Shown: piece after piece, positions 45,685 to 55,240 of the stretch
How positions within the stretch are numbered: position 1 is the stretch's first letter
How the letters are laid out: each line of letters starts with the position of its first letter
From: Conidiobolus incongruus B7586
Lineage: Eukaryota; Entomophthoromycota; Entomophthoromycetes; Entomophthorales; Conidiobolaceae
DNA: 64,000 bases
Reading direction: 5' to 3'
Assembly (NCBI GenBank): GCA_000697335.1
Contig: JNEM01013874.1
Location: forward strand, 17,548-81,547
Program-made: the position numbers and the translations under genes
Notes under the pieces: generated by a model
What the model saw: only the letters and a program-made list of their open reading frames with translations
Database searches by the model: none
Told to the model about the DNA's origin: nothing

Positions 45685-47602
45685 TGTTATTAATATCTTA
45701 AGTCAATTAATTGTTAAGAATCAACATTAAAATATTTGATCAAGATGGACTTAAATACTATTTCATGGATCAAATTTGATTACACCAAATCCTGCCTTAC
45801 AATCCAGTATGATTAGTTACAATAACTATTCAAATTAATTGGGGGGTAAAAACGGTATTTTCGTACTACATTTGTAGAATCATATATGAATTAATTAGGA
45901 GAGTTTAGGCAATAGGTATAGGGGTCAAAATTCTATGATTTCATTTGATAACTATTAATATTTAATGTTTAACAAAATATTCTCATTCGTATTTTATATT
46001 AACTGGTATGATATTTTATATTAATTTAAATTTTAATTAAGTCTTGCTAAGGTAACAAATATATTTATGTTATAATAATTTTTTTTATTTTAAAATTATT
46101 ATTGCACTAAAAATATTATTTTTAGTTTACATTTCTCATAAATGCTACGCCTTATCAATAAACTAATAATATATTGGATCAAACCAATTATGAAAATTTT
46201 ACCAGGTGGATATTCAAAATATTGTCTGATTTTATGAATGTTGGTCAGATTTGACCCAAAATATTCTTTCAAGTTAAATTTTAATTTCGCATGAGAAAGT
46301 TTGTATTTAATCTCTTAGTTATTATTTGATCGCGAACACCGACAAAAGTAGATATTAAAATATGACTCAATATCATTTATTATTTACAAGAATACATTAT
46401 AATATTGTTATAAAACTCATAAATTAGTTATTTAAACAAAACTATTGACTAGTACAAAATTTGAAATAATATAACAATCCACTTAATTAGAAATTATTAT
46501 AAATTTGATATATTTCAAGAATAAAAAAATATAATTATTTTTCAAATAAATTGTGGAAAATTTTATCTCTTTCAAATATCTATTAATTCTTAAAAAATAT
46601 GATTTAATTTAGTTAGTACAAAAATAATTTTAATTCATAGTTATAAATAGATTGATTAATAGTGTAAATATTTAGTTTATAGAATATATATATTAACTAT
46701 TAAATACTGATGATTGATGGATTTAGATGTTACATGTATATATCAAATAGAGTTCAAATCTTAAAAATTGAGTTTATTTGTTTTTATAGTTAAAAATAGA
46801 AAAATTATGCATATTACAGTTGTCAAATGATTTTATCATATCGCATAAAACTGGATTATCGTGTTGTTAACCAATTGTGAAGTTTTAATCACACCTTTCA
46901 AAATTCAAATGATAATTATCAAATATTTCAGATAAATATTACAAACTTGTAATTTATAATAGCAGTATAAATCATTCATGTATATAAGCCTGAATTATTG
47001 TGGAAAGAAAAATTCATCAATTTATTAAGAATTTTATGGTATAATGAATTGGAATTATTTGGTAATGAATGAGAATTTTTAAATATTAATAATAACAAAA
47101 TTGAATTTTATTTGATTTGATATTTAAATATATTAATTTTTCAAATTATTTGATTTTCACGAAACTTTTTATCAAATAACGACTGACTATAATTAGAAAT
47201 ATTAATTATAAACACATTCTATATCATTTTTAAAATATATAATTGATCAAAAAGACCTACTCTTATATAATGCGAATGCTTAATATATAATATATATTAA
47301 ATATGTTCTATAATTATTTTAATTGAATTAAAGTATTTATTTTCAAAATTAATTAGAAAATTGATTAAATACTTTATGATTTTAACAAGTCAATTTAATG
47401 AAATTTGATAAGATATTTTGGTATATTATATATTGATGTATTAAAGAATTAATATTTAAACAATTTTTAACTTATAATGACATATATTTTAACCAATATA
47501 ATTACTATTAAAAATGAATCAATAAATATTAAAATAAAAATATTCATATACTAAATCAAAAATGTTAGTTAATGTTTTGATAAATTTAATAGTTCAAATA
47601 AA
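45685..47602. other. 1.9-kb AT-rich spacer
   Basis: AT-rich DNA between the GPI-anchored protein promoter and the 3' end of prefoldin 5. Nothing further seen. Confidence 0.55.
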
Positions 47603-48385
47603 TTATTTAGATTTTTCATCTTTAGCTTGATTTTGAGCTTCTTGAGTTTTCATATTAATAACTTGTAAAACCACTATAATAATTTAGTTAATCTATGTAT
47701 TATTTAATAATGATGATGAATAAATTACCATCCATATTATTCTGTTTAGCACTAATATTTTGTTCTAAATCTTTTAATCCATTTTGGATAAATTCAGTTT
47801 TATCATCAAAATATTTAATGCCTTCATCTAAATTCTATTTTTTAATTAATATTAATATATCAAATAAAATATTATTAATAATTATTGAATATTTACCTTT
47901 TCAACGTAATAACCTGTACCTACATCAATAATAACTTTTTCAATATCTTTAACTTGGCCTGGAACATAGAGGTAAAATAGGAATAGAATTAAGGAAAAAA
48001 AATATAATATAAAAATTAATAATACAAAATATTTAGTTTATATGAAAAAGGATATAGATGACGTTAGTGGAATTAAAATTTTTTGATCTATAAAAATTAT
48101 TAATATTAGTTGATAAATAAACGAATATTTAATACTTTACCTTCTTCAGCAGTCTTTAAATTTTGTAAACAGCTACCGCAGTCTGCAAAAGTGGATTGAG
48201 CTCTTTTTAATTGGTTAAAGCTATTACTCAACACACTGATTTCCTATAATTTGAAAAATTAATTAATCTTCTAACACATATTATTTCTATATTACTTCAT
48301 CTAATTGAGTTCTAACTTGTTTTAACGCTGGTAAAGGTAGGGAAGTTAAATCAATTAACTCTTGCTTTTCTTGAGTTTTAGACAT
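47603..48385 (-). CDS. GIM5: Prefoldin subunit 5, with an AT-AC (U12-type) intron
   Basis: Alpha-class subunit of the prefoldin co-chaperone that passes nascent actin and tubulin to the CCT chaperonin; cytosolic. Six exons on the minus strand: 48385-48296, 48243-48141, 48087-48056, 47971-47897, 47834-47729 and 47673-47603, giving 158 residues (human PFDN5 154). Two long coiled helices flank the hairpin core IPLTSS-LYVPGQ and VIIDVGTGYYVEK, which is nearly invariant in the family. The core is interrupted after TSS by an intron that has no GT-AG ends; splicing from ATATCC to TTTTAC restores the exact family sequence. The other four introns are ordinary GT-AG (52, 53, 62 and 55 nt). All six exons keep phase. 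The start is the only ATG consistent with the N-terminal helix. Confidence 0.93.
47972..48055 (-). promoter_or_regulatory. U12-type AT-AC intron in prefoldin 5 (84 nt)
   Basis: Read on the minus strand the intron starts ATATCCTTTTT, matching the U12 5' consensus ATATCCTT, and ends TTTTAC. TTCCTTAAT at 47996-47988 matches the U12 branch-point consensus TTCCTTAAC at eight of nine positions, and the candidate branch adenosines lie about 17-18 nt from the AC end, within the usual range. The flanking exons join in phase 0 to give TSS-LYVPGQ. Confidence 0.88.
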
Positions 48386-48724
48386 TTTTGTTTGCTATTC
48401 AATTTAATATTATTCAAATATTACATATTAATTATTCACTTTATAATAATTCATATAATTTTGGGAATGATTACAAGTATTATGGGAAAATATATAACAG
48501 TGATTTGATTTGAATTTATTAATTATTTTAAATATCAAGAATAGATAAAGCAACCAGCATTATATAGAATTATTATTTTTTATTTAACAATCAAATAATG
48601 TAGTCATTAAAACTTTTGATTTTTTACTTTAAAAAAACTTAATAAAATAAGTTTAGAGCATTTTTATTAAGCATAAATTACAATTTTAGGATCCTAGAAT
48701 ACACATGTGTCTAGAATATATTCA
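48386..48724. other. Spacer between MOCS1A 3' end and prefoldin 5
   Basis: About 340 bases of AT-rich DNA serving as the prefoldin 5 promoter and the MOCS1A 3' flank. Nothing else seen. Confidence 0.5.
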
Positions 48725-50250
48725 TTAACCGCCGATTAAAATCATAGGTCTATTTTTAATTTTTAGGATGTTATCGGCACCTCCGTGAGATGGTTTCTTC
48801 CTTTTCACTGCCATACTAATTAAATCCAGCATTTCTTCTTCTTGGATGTTGGATCTCAGCATATCTCTTAAACTTATTTCGGCATTGCCAAAGAGACATA
48901 CCTATAGAAAGATATAATTATTATGATTTAGTAAGGAATAGTTGGTATTAAATTACCTTTAGATTGCCGTCAGCTGTAATTCTTAACCTGTTGCAAGTAT
49001 TACAAAAGTGGTCCGTCATGGATGTAATAAAACCAAAATTGCCTTCATAATTGGGTATTTTATAATACTAATTAATTTCATTAATATTATATAATTATTA
49101 GAATGATAAATGTAATTACTTTGGTAGTATCATTAGGTCCATCCTTCAATTTATAATAATTGGGATATTTTTCTTTAATGGATTTTAATAATTCCTTATA
49201 TGGAACTAACTTGTTGTTCTTCCATTTGTTTCCTTTAAAGAATAATTAATATGAATTAATATAAAGACACTAATATATAAATATTTACCATCAAATGGCA
49301 TGTATTCAATAAAACGAACTTGTAATTTTTTATCTTTAGTTAATTCAATAAAATCGAGTACTTCCCTATCATTAATATTTTTCATTACTACAGTATTCAC
49401 TTTGACATTGGGAATGCCTATTGATACGGATTGATTTATACATTCTAGTACAGCCTCTAATCCTATAAAATTGTTAATTATATTATATTAGCTAATAATA
49501 CAAATGTATGAGTACCTTTTCTTCTTGTCATGATCTGAAACTGAAAAGGATCTAAAGTATCTAAACTCAAATTCAGACTATCTAAACCGGCGTCCTTTAA
49601 TTTAACTAATTTTCTCTTTAGAGCGATGCCATTGGATGTGATCCCAATACTCTTTAAACCAATTTGCTTTAATTCATTCAATCTACCTATAAATAACAAT
49701 GAATATGATATATTATATTTAATATTATCATGTTACTTATTAAATCTATCAAGTCAGGTCTCAGAGTTGGTTCACCTCCTGTCAACCTAATTTTGTCAAC
49801 ACCTTGCTCCACGAATAATTTAGCCAATTGCACAATTTCATCGGTTGTTAAAAGATGGTCTTTAGGTGTTAAAGGAACCCCTTCTTCAGGCATACAATAA
49901 GTACCTTTAAAATATTTATTAATAATAATTGAAGGAAGTTAATAAATATTACTTACAACGTAAATTACACTTTTCAGTTAAAGAAATCCTTAAATAAGTA
50001 TGATTTCTTTTATGTAAATCCGTCAATACAGGTAAATTTTCCTTAAATATAAAAATATTAATCTTATATTAATATATTTAATAAACATATTTAATACCTT
50101 AGCTAAATCATTTTCATAATTTAAACTCTCATTTTGAGTTTTAATTTTAGGGACTGCTGTCATCATAGTTTTATTAATTAATTGAAAATTTTGTCTTATC
50201 AAATTAGATGATAAATTCATTAATTTTAAATGATTTTTAATTATTATCAT
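48725..50250 (-). CDS. MOCS1A: GTP 3',8-cyclase, molybdenum cofactor biosynthesis (MoaA/Cnx2)
   Basis: Radical-SAM enzyme that starts molybdopterin synthesis by converting GTP to 3',8-cyclo-GTP; usually mitochondrial in eukaryotes. Eight exons, minus strand: 50250-50098, 50041-49957, 49904-49737, 49686-49516, 49462-49289, 49232-49120, 49067-48957 and 48901-48725, giving 383 residues with all phases consistent. Residues 1-50 are basic and Asn/Lys-rich, a plausible presequence. The first iron-sulfur motif CNLRCTYC (Cys76, 80, 83) is rebuilt across the exon 2/3 splice. The GGEP motif of radical-SAM proteins follows ([12 protein letters not shown]). The C-terminal cluster site [10 protein letters not shown] is intact and the protein ends in the required Gly-Gly (MILIGG). 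No fused MoaC/MOCS1B domain follows, so the second step must be coded elsewhere. Implies use of molybdoenzymes such as nitrate reductase or sulfite oxidase. Confidence 0.93.
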
Positions 50251-50592
50251 ACTGATTATTATTGTTATTATTATATTTTATATAATGAAAAAATTATTTT
50301 AAAAGGAAAAAAGATTTTATCCATCTTAGATGAAATGAAGTTAGTATTTATAATCAGTACCAATTCAATTGGATAAATTTAGATTTAAAATTAATTTATG
50401 TGAGTGTTACGATTTTTTGTTGGATTTTTTAAGAGTTAAATGAATTGAATAGGGATCCTAAAATTAATCACAAATTTAATTATTAATACCATACAACCCA
50501 TAATTTTATTAACCAATTGTAAGATATTTATTAATAAAATCAAGTCCCCATCATTATGTTTTAATTAAAAAATATAAAGTATTAATTTAGTT
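50251..50592. other. Divergent spacer upstream of MOCS1A
   Basis: AT-rich DNA between MOCS1A (minus) and the decayed phosphatase (plus). Nothing further seen. Confidence 0.5.
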
Positions 50593-51424
50593 ATAATAAG
50601 ACAATAGAAAGACGGATTATAATCTACCTCTAAGAAAGTTCCAAAGTCAATTTAGTAATGATATATTTAATTAATATTATAATAAAGATACTGTATTAAA
50701 TGCAACTGGCTTAAATCAAGGCAATTTATTATTTCAGAGGTTAAGCCAATTAAATTGGCATTTTAATCAAATTATTATATTCATTTGAAAAGAACTAAAC
50801 AAGCAATTATACGTTCTGATGATCAGGTAACTTGATATTCATTCAACAAAATAGACTATAGAACCCTATTTATTAAATCAAAAATCCAATTATAATGTTA
50901 GCTACTTTAAAGAATTGAGAGAAAGAGTAAATATTATTGATGTAAATTTGATTATTTTATTCAAAAAATGATTGAATTAGGATATCGGAATTATTGCTGG
51001 TTTATCTGTTGGAGAGGCTCATGCAAAACTACTTTTTAAAGAAACTATCGAACAATGCATACATCGCACTGGTGCAAATGATCCAGCATTTGGAGGACGT
51101 ATCAAGAATTTTACAGTGAAAATTATCCAAAAGCGTCTTATTGACCTGCCCGAAGACGAATCTCCTCAGTCCGTTCTATTTTTTACTCATGGATATGTTT
51201 TAAAATTCTTCAATGAGATCTTTCTCCCTTCATTCAATTTATCATTTCCAAGAAATGGCTCATTTTACCTTATCAAATTAATCTATGATACTCATCAATT
51301 GAAAAATCATCAAACTCTAATTATCCAAAGTTTGGGATATGATTGGATGATTTATAATAACATTGATCATTTAAACAATAAAAAAGCTATGAACCAAAAG
51401 GCAAATGTTATTTTAGTGCTTTAA
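50593..51424 (+). pseudogene. Decayed histidine phosphatase (phosphoglycerate mutase-like)
   Basis: The 3' three exons are intact in frame: up to 50826, 50855-50926 and 50981-51424. They code the family segment HLKRTKQA, then ELRERDIGIIAGLSVGEA across a splice, and VLFFTHGYVLKFF with the second catalytic His. Upstream, homology continues (DYNLPLRKFQSQF at about 50615-50654, then NATGLNQGNLLFQRL at about 50699-50744) but in another frame. The change of frame lies near 50765-50790, where no intron fits. Where the RHG catalytic motif should be (50593-50607) the DNA reads Ile-Ile-Arg-Gln-stop, so the essential phospho-accepting His is lost, and the frame shifts again before DYN. It is most simply a recent pseudogene. 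Alternatives are a truncated product starting in exon 3 or an assembly error. The family call is good; loss of function is inferred. Confidence 0.7.
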
Positions 51425-51600
51425 TAAACTTTAAGTAATTGATTAATTTTTTGTTTATTTATTTAATTTATTTTGCTATAAATTAATATTATTATAATTG
51501 AAATTTTTATAATAAATTGATTTGATATTGTTGTATTATTTATTATAAAAATCGTACCTGTTATCTCCTTAACCAGTATATAATTATTTAATTTTTTTTA

Positions 51601-52512
51601 ATGACCAAGTTACGGGTATTCATTTTTGCAGCTGATGAGACTTTGGGCTATGGAGTTGCCCATAGTCTCTTGAAATCGGATAAACTCAAAGATAATGTGG
51701 AGTATGTTGGGGCTGGTATCTTGGATGAATCTAAGCGCGAAGAATTGGAGAAGATGGGTGCTGAAGTTGTACAGTATAAGGAGAGTGATCTGAGTAATGT
51801 CAGAGATTCTTTGAGTAGGGTTAATGCTGCAGTCACTATTGCCCACTCACGTGACAATGGATTTGCTATTGCTATGGAGATGATGAATGAGATTGAGCAA
51901 GCCAATGTTGAATATGTCAAATTGATCTCTCAATGGAATTCTGAGAGATCACCCAGTGACAGCCCATTGAGAGGGTTTTACAATTTGGAAAAAATGTATG
52001 AAAACAAAAAATTTCAGGGAGCTATTGTTCAATGTGGGTTTTTAATTGATAATTTGATTCATATTTCTAAATCCGTAAGAGAGGAAGGAAAGCTTAAAAT
52101 GAATCTTGGTCATGGCAAAGTTGCACCTATTTCCAAGTGTGAAGTATCTTATGCAGTGGCTTGCGTTTTGGTTCATTATCGCAATTTTATTGATTCTTCT
52201 ACAAGATATAGAATTATACGTCTCACCGGAGCCAAACCTCACGATGGTAAGGAAATTGCAAAATGTATCAGCGAAGCAATTGATGAAGAGATCGAATATG
52301 ATGATATTTCTAGAGATGAAATGCAAGAATTACTGGAGGAGGAAGGATTATCTGAATATCATAGTGAAATGATTTTAGATATTTTTGAAATTGCCCAGAA
52401 CAATGAGTTTGAGAAGACAACCGACGAATATGAAAAAATTACTGGGGAGAAGCCAAAAGGTGTCAAACATTTTATTAAGAAAAACAATGATAATTTTAAG
52501 CCAAGTTATTAA
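51601..52512 (+). CDS. NmrA-like NAD(P)-binding protein, copy 3
   Basis: Third member of the local family, single exon, 303 residues, about 13 kb from copy 2 and in the opposite orientation. It begins MTKLRVFIFAADETLGYG with the same altered nucleotide loop (A-A-D-E-T-L-G). Shared blocks: KLISQW, GAIVQCGFLIDNLIH, HGKVAPISKCEVSY, RLTGAKPHDGKEIAKCISEAID, MILDIFEIAQNNEFE and ITGEKPKGVKHFIKK. It lacks the C-terminal extension of copy 2. The 5' end, including about 40 bases before the ATG, is nearly identical to copy 2, the rest much less so. No damage is seen. Function unknown: a redox-sensing or reductase role is possible, but the loss of two glycines in the loop makes ordinary cofactor binding uncertain. 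Confidence 0.82.
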   Translation: MTKLRVFIFAADETLGYGVAHSLLKSDKLKDNVEYVGAGILDESKREELEKMGAEVVQYKESDLSNVRDSLSRVNAAVTIAHSRDNGFAIAMEMMNEIEQANVEYVKLISQWNSERSPSDSPLRGFYNLEKMYENKKFQGAIVQCGFLIDNLIHISKSVREEGKLKMNLGHGKVAPISKCEVSYAVACVLVHYRNFIDSSTRYRIIRLTGAKPHDGKEIAKCISEAIDEEIEYDDISRDEMQELLEEEGLSEYHSEMILDIFEIAQNNEFEKTTDEYEKITGEKPKGVKHFIKKNNDNFKPSY

Positions 52513-53254
52513 TTAATATTTTTTATGTGTTGAATAATTATTATATAATCTATATATTGATTATATTTTATGTATTTATGAGTAAATATTTCTTTGGTGT
52601 AGTGTATCATGTGTTTTTTATAGTTCAAATAATCTCACTATACATACAAGTATACAATTTATATGCAGTAATATTTAGTATTATTCTCTCTTACCTTATC
52701 ACTTTAATATTCTATGGAAAATATTCCATTAACTATCAAACTCAACAATAAATCTTTGAATGGACTTTGTTTATTCAAATTGCAAATATTTAGTTCAATA
52801 TATAATAAAATTTTCAATCCTTTACTAATTATATATTAGTTATATTTCACAAATCAGCTTGATATTTGTTGAAGCAATAAATTTATTACTTGCATACTAA
52901 TTTATCAATCAATTTTAAGAAATATATTTAAATTGTTGAAATATTGGATATAAAAATAATAGACTAAATATCAATTTTTTAATTCAATTTACTGAGATAT
53001 ATAAATAGATTTTGAAATATATTTTAATACCTGATAATTGATATTGTTATAGAATGTTTGATAATATTTCCAAGATTTTAAATCACTTTGTAATCAATCA
53101 ATCCTCAATCAATAATCATGTAATATAATCACTAAATAATTTAAACTATTAAAAATTATAACAAAAATACGAATGATTTTTTCAAAGGTATATAATTCAT
53201 TGGCAATAAAATAACCATCAGTAAATATTTAATAATCATTTTTGAATTCCCACC
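52513..53254. other. Spacer downstream of NmrA-like copy 3
   Basis: AT-rich. The open frame 52527-52751 is strongly hydrophobic only because its codons are A/T-rich, and it is not called. Confidence 0.5.
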
Positions 53255-53506
53255 TTAAATGAATACTAGAATTAATAACAATCCTCGACGTTCTGATAGT
53301 AAGCTAGTTTTGTAAAGCTCTTTTCCGCCAAGTATTAAATTGTTATTGTTTTTTTGAAGAGGTAATATATCAAAAAATATCGTATTAAGTTTAACGTTCA
53401 ATTTTCGGAAATTGCGTTCTGTTATTTTGATATAGATTTACGCTTTGGAATAAGTACCGTTTTCAGCAAAAAATATTACAACATAGGGTCCTTCATATAT
53501 TTTCAT
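53255..53506 (-). pseudogene. Decayed ubiquitin-like gene (relic A)
   Basis: An 84-codon frame with ATG at 53506 and stop at 53255, broken once by an in-frame TAA at codon 23. Read through, it shows ubiquitin-like features: an N-terminal strand-turn-strand (YVVIFFAENGTYSKA), then LILGGKELYKTSLLSE, which resembles the ubiquitin segment around LIFAGKQLEDGRTLSDYN. It lies 190 bases downstream of the intact ubiquitin-like gene on the same strand. Divergence is high, so the family call is tentative. Confidence 0.4.
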
Positions 53507-53695
53507 AATCTTTTATTCAATTAAATGTTTTAATCAAAGGTTATTATAATTTTGAATAGTTAAAGGCTTAATTAGAATTAAGAATAGATTTATAGTATTG
53601 ATATATCTATTACATTTTTCAAAAACCAAAGTTTTTTATAAATCAATTACAATATTTATTAGCAAATGAGTACAAAGAGAAGGTATAATTCCACA

Positions 53696-53932
53696 TTAAT
53701 AATAACCTCCAGGAACTCTAACAGCCATATGGATAGTAGATGAAGGAGTAATGTTATAGGAACTCAAGAAATAACCATCAGTTAACTGCTTAGCATTATA
53801 TATAAACCTTACATTGGTTAAGTCATTATTCATAAAGCTTGCCAACTGTTGTTTAAATTGTTGTACAGTTAATCCGGGTTGAAGTTGATAAGGGAAGGTT
53901 TTTCCATTCATATTTTTGATAAAAATTTGCAT
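53696..53932 (-). CDS. Divergent ubiquitin-like protein with C-terminal Gly-Gly-Tyr-Tyr
   Basis: Single exon, 78 residues, aligning with ubiquitin without any gap. It begins MQIFIKNMNGKTF (ubiquitin MQIFVKTLTGKTI), keeps Lys6, Lys11, Lys27, Lys48, Ile44, Tyr59-Asn60-Ile61, His68 and Arg72, and has Gly75-Gly76 at the exact ubiquitin positions, followed by two tyrosines. Lys29, Lys33 and Lys63 are absent; Leu8 is Met and Val70 is Ala; positions 71, 73 and 74 are Val, Val and Pro. Identity with ubiquitin is only moderate, so it is not a plain ubiquitin gene. A hydrolase removing Tyr-Tyr would expose a conjugatable Gly-Gly. A possible TATA element (TATATATA) lies about 65 bases upstream. It could be a lineage-specific modifier or a duplicated ubiquitin under relaxed constraint. 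Confidence 0.8.
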   Translation of the reverse strand: MQIFIKNMNGKTFPYQLQPGLTVQQFKQQLASFMNNDLTNVRFIYNAKQLTDGYFLSSYNITPSSTIHMAVRVPGGYY

Positions 53933-55063
53933 ATTTAATATCAGTTCTCGATTAGCAAAGAGAATGTTTTAATAAAAGGACAATCTTATTTCGGTATATA
54001 TACATGATTGAAAGCTTGAGCTAAATCAGTAATATCATTGATCAATTACTTGAGAACCACCATCAGTGATTAAAATTTTATATCACCAATATTGTAAGAT
54101 AATATTAAAATTTCTCATGAAATATTAAACACACTTGAAATAGTATGAATTATAAATGATTTTACATTTATAATTATACTGGAATTTAAAATGAATATAA
54201 AAATATATTATTGATATCAGATAATCAGTAATAATATAAAAATTTATTATAATATGATAAAATCCAATAATCAAATTATACATTATACTGTAATTGTATT
54301 AAAATTCAATATCATAGTTATCAAATATCGCTAATTAAATACTAAAATAGATATCATACTTGATCAAAAAATGCTTATTTTCACTGGTATATTCATTATG
54401 TACTTGGTATCTAATTCACAATATATTCTAATAGCTTGATCAATGACTAAAATTTAAGGTATTTAGGGTACTAGAAGACTGTAAATAATCTGAGCTATTA
54501 CTGATCTAATATAGCATTCTCAAATCAGATCATTTAATTATATAATTATTCATTTGATTTTATAGGATTATTTATTTTTCTCCAATTTTTTTCATGTAAT
54601 ATATTTTATCATTACATGCTTCTTAAAGTTGATTTAATGCCACTAAATAAATTCTTTAGAATTTTTTGAAATTTAAACTTTAATTTCAAAATACAATTAA
54701 AGCTTACGAATATTTCATATTATCTATATAAATCTAGAACAAAGATATTTTAATATTTACATATGGGATACATTATTATTCTAAGTTAAATATTGCTAAT
54801 AAATATTGAAATTGATAACTCTGAATTACAATGGTTATTACCATCATTTGTTTAATTAATGTATATTAATTATTACAATCATAACACTGAATTTATAAAT
54901 AAAACTACTAAACAAAGTATACACTGAATAATACAGAATTTGAAGGAATCAAATAGCTTTTATTAAACCCATCAAATGTATTCAAAAATTTTAAACTAGA
55001 TAAGCTTGATTTCAATATTAAAACTTTGATAGATAATGTAGCTGGAGAAAATTCTATTATACT
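53933..55063. other. Spacer inside the ubiquitin-like cluster
   Basis: AT-rich DNA between the Gly-Gly-Tyr-Tyr gene and relic B. No further frame with ubiquitin-like character found. Confidence 0.5.
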
Positions 55064-55240
55064 TTAATTTAGATTCTTCAAATTAAAATTAAAATTAATT
55101 AACATTCTATTCAAAAAATGCTCAAAAAACATTAAGTTATCTACAGTAAATTCTAAGTCAAATTCAGTTTTAAGTACTTCGCCATTTCTTAAGGCAATTA
55201 TTGTGACATCAGCGCCAAGGTTAAAATTTGAATATATCAT
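55064..55240 (-). pseudogene. Truncated ubiquitin-like fragment (relic B)
   Basis: A 58-residue frame whose residues 10-40 read as the first half of a ubiquitin fold: DVTIIALRNGEVLKTEF, then DLEFTVDNLM. The pattern beta strand, [DN]G turn, strand and TVDNL helix start matches the intact gene at 57.5 kb (KVTLVDHDGVKIPMDV with ITVDDL). The second half is lost to A/T-rich low-complexity codons and no Gly-Gly end exists. Tentative. Confidence 0.35.

Noticed and set aside
47941-48090. Prefoldin 5 first looked frameshifted, with no usable GT-AG intron in its core
   Set aside because: An AT-AC intron with U12 5' and branch signals joins the exons exactly; the gene is whole.
50765-50790. Programmed frameshift in the histidine phosphatase
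   Set aside because: No slippery site, and the catalytic RHG is also lost upstream; decay is simpler.
52527-52751. 74-codon strongly hydrophobic frame suggesting a membrane protein
   Set aside because: Hydrophobicity follows from A/T-only codons (Ile, Phe, Tyr, Leu); no homologue recognised.
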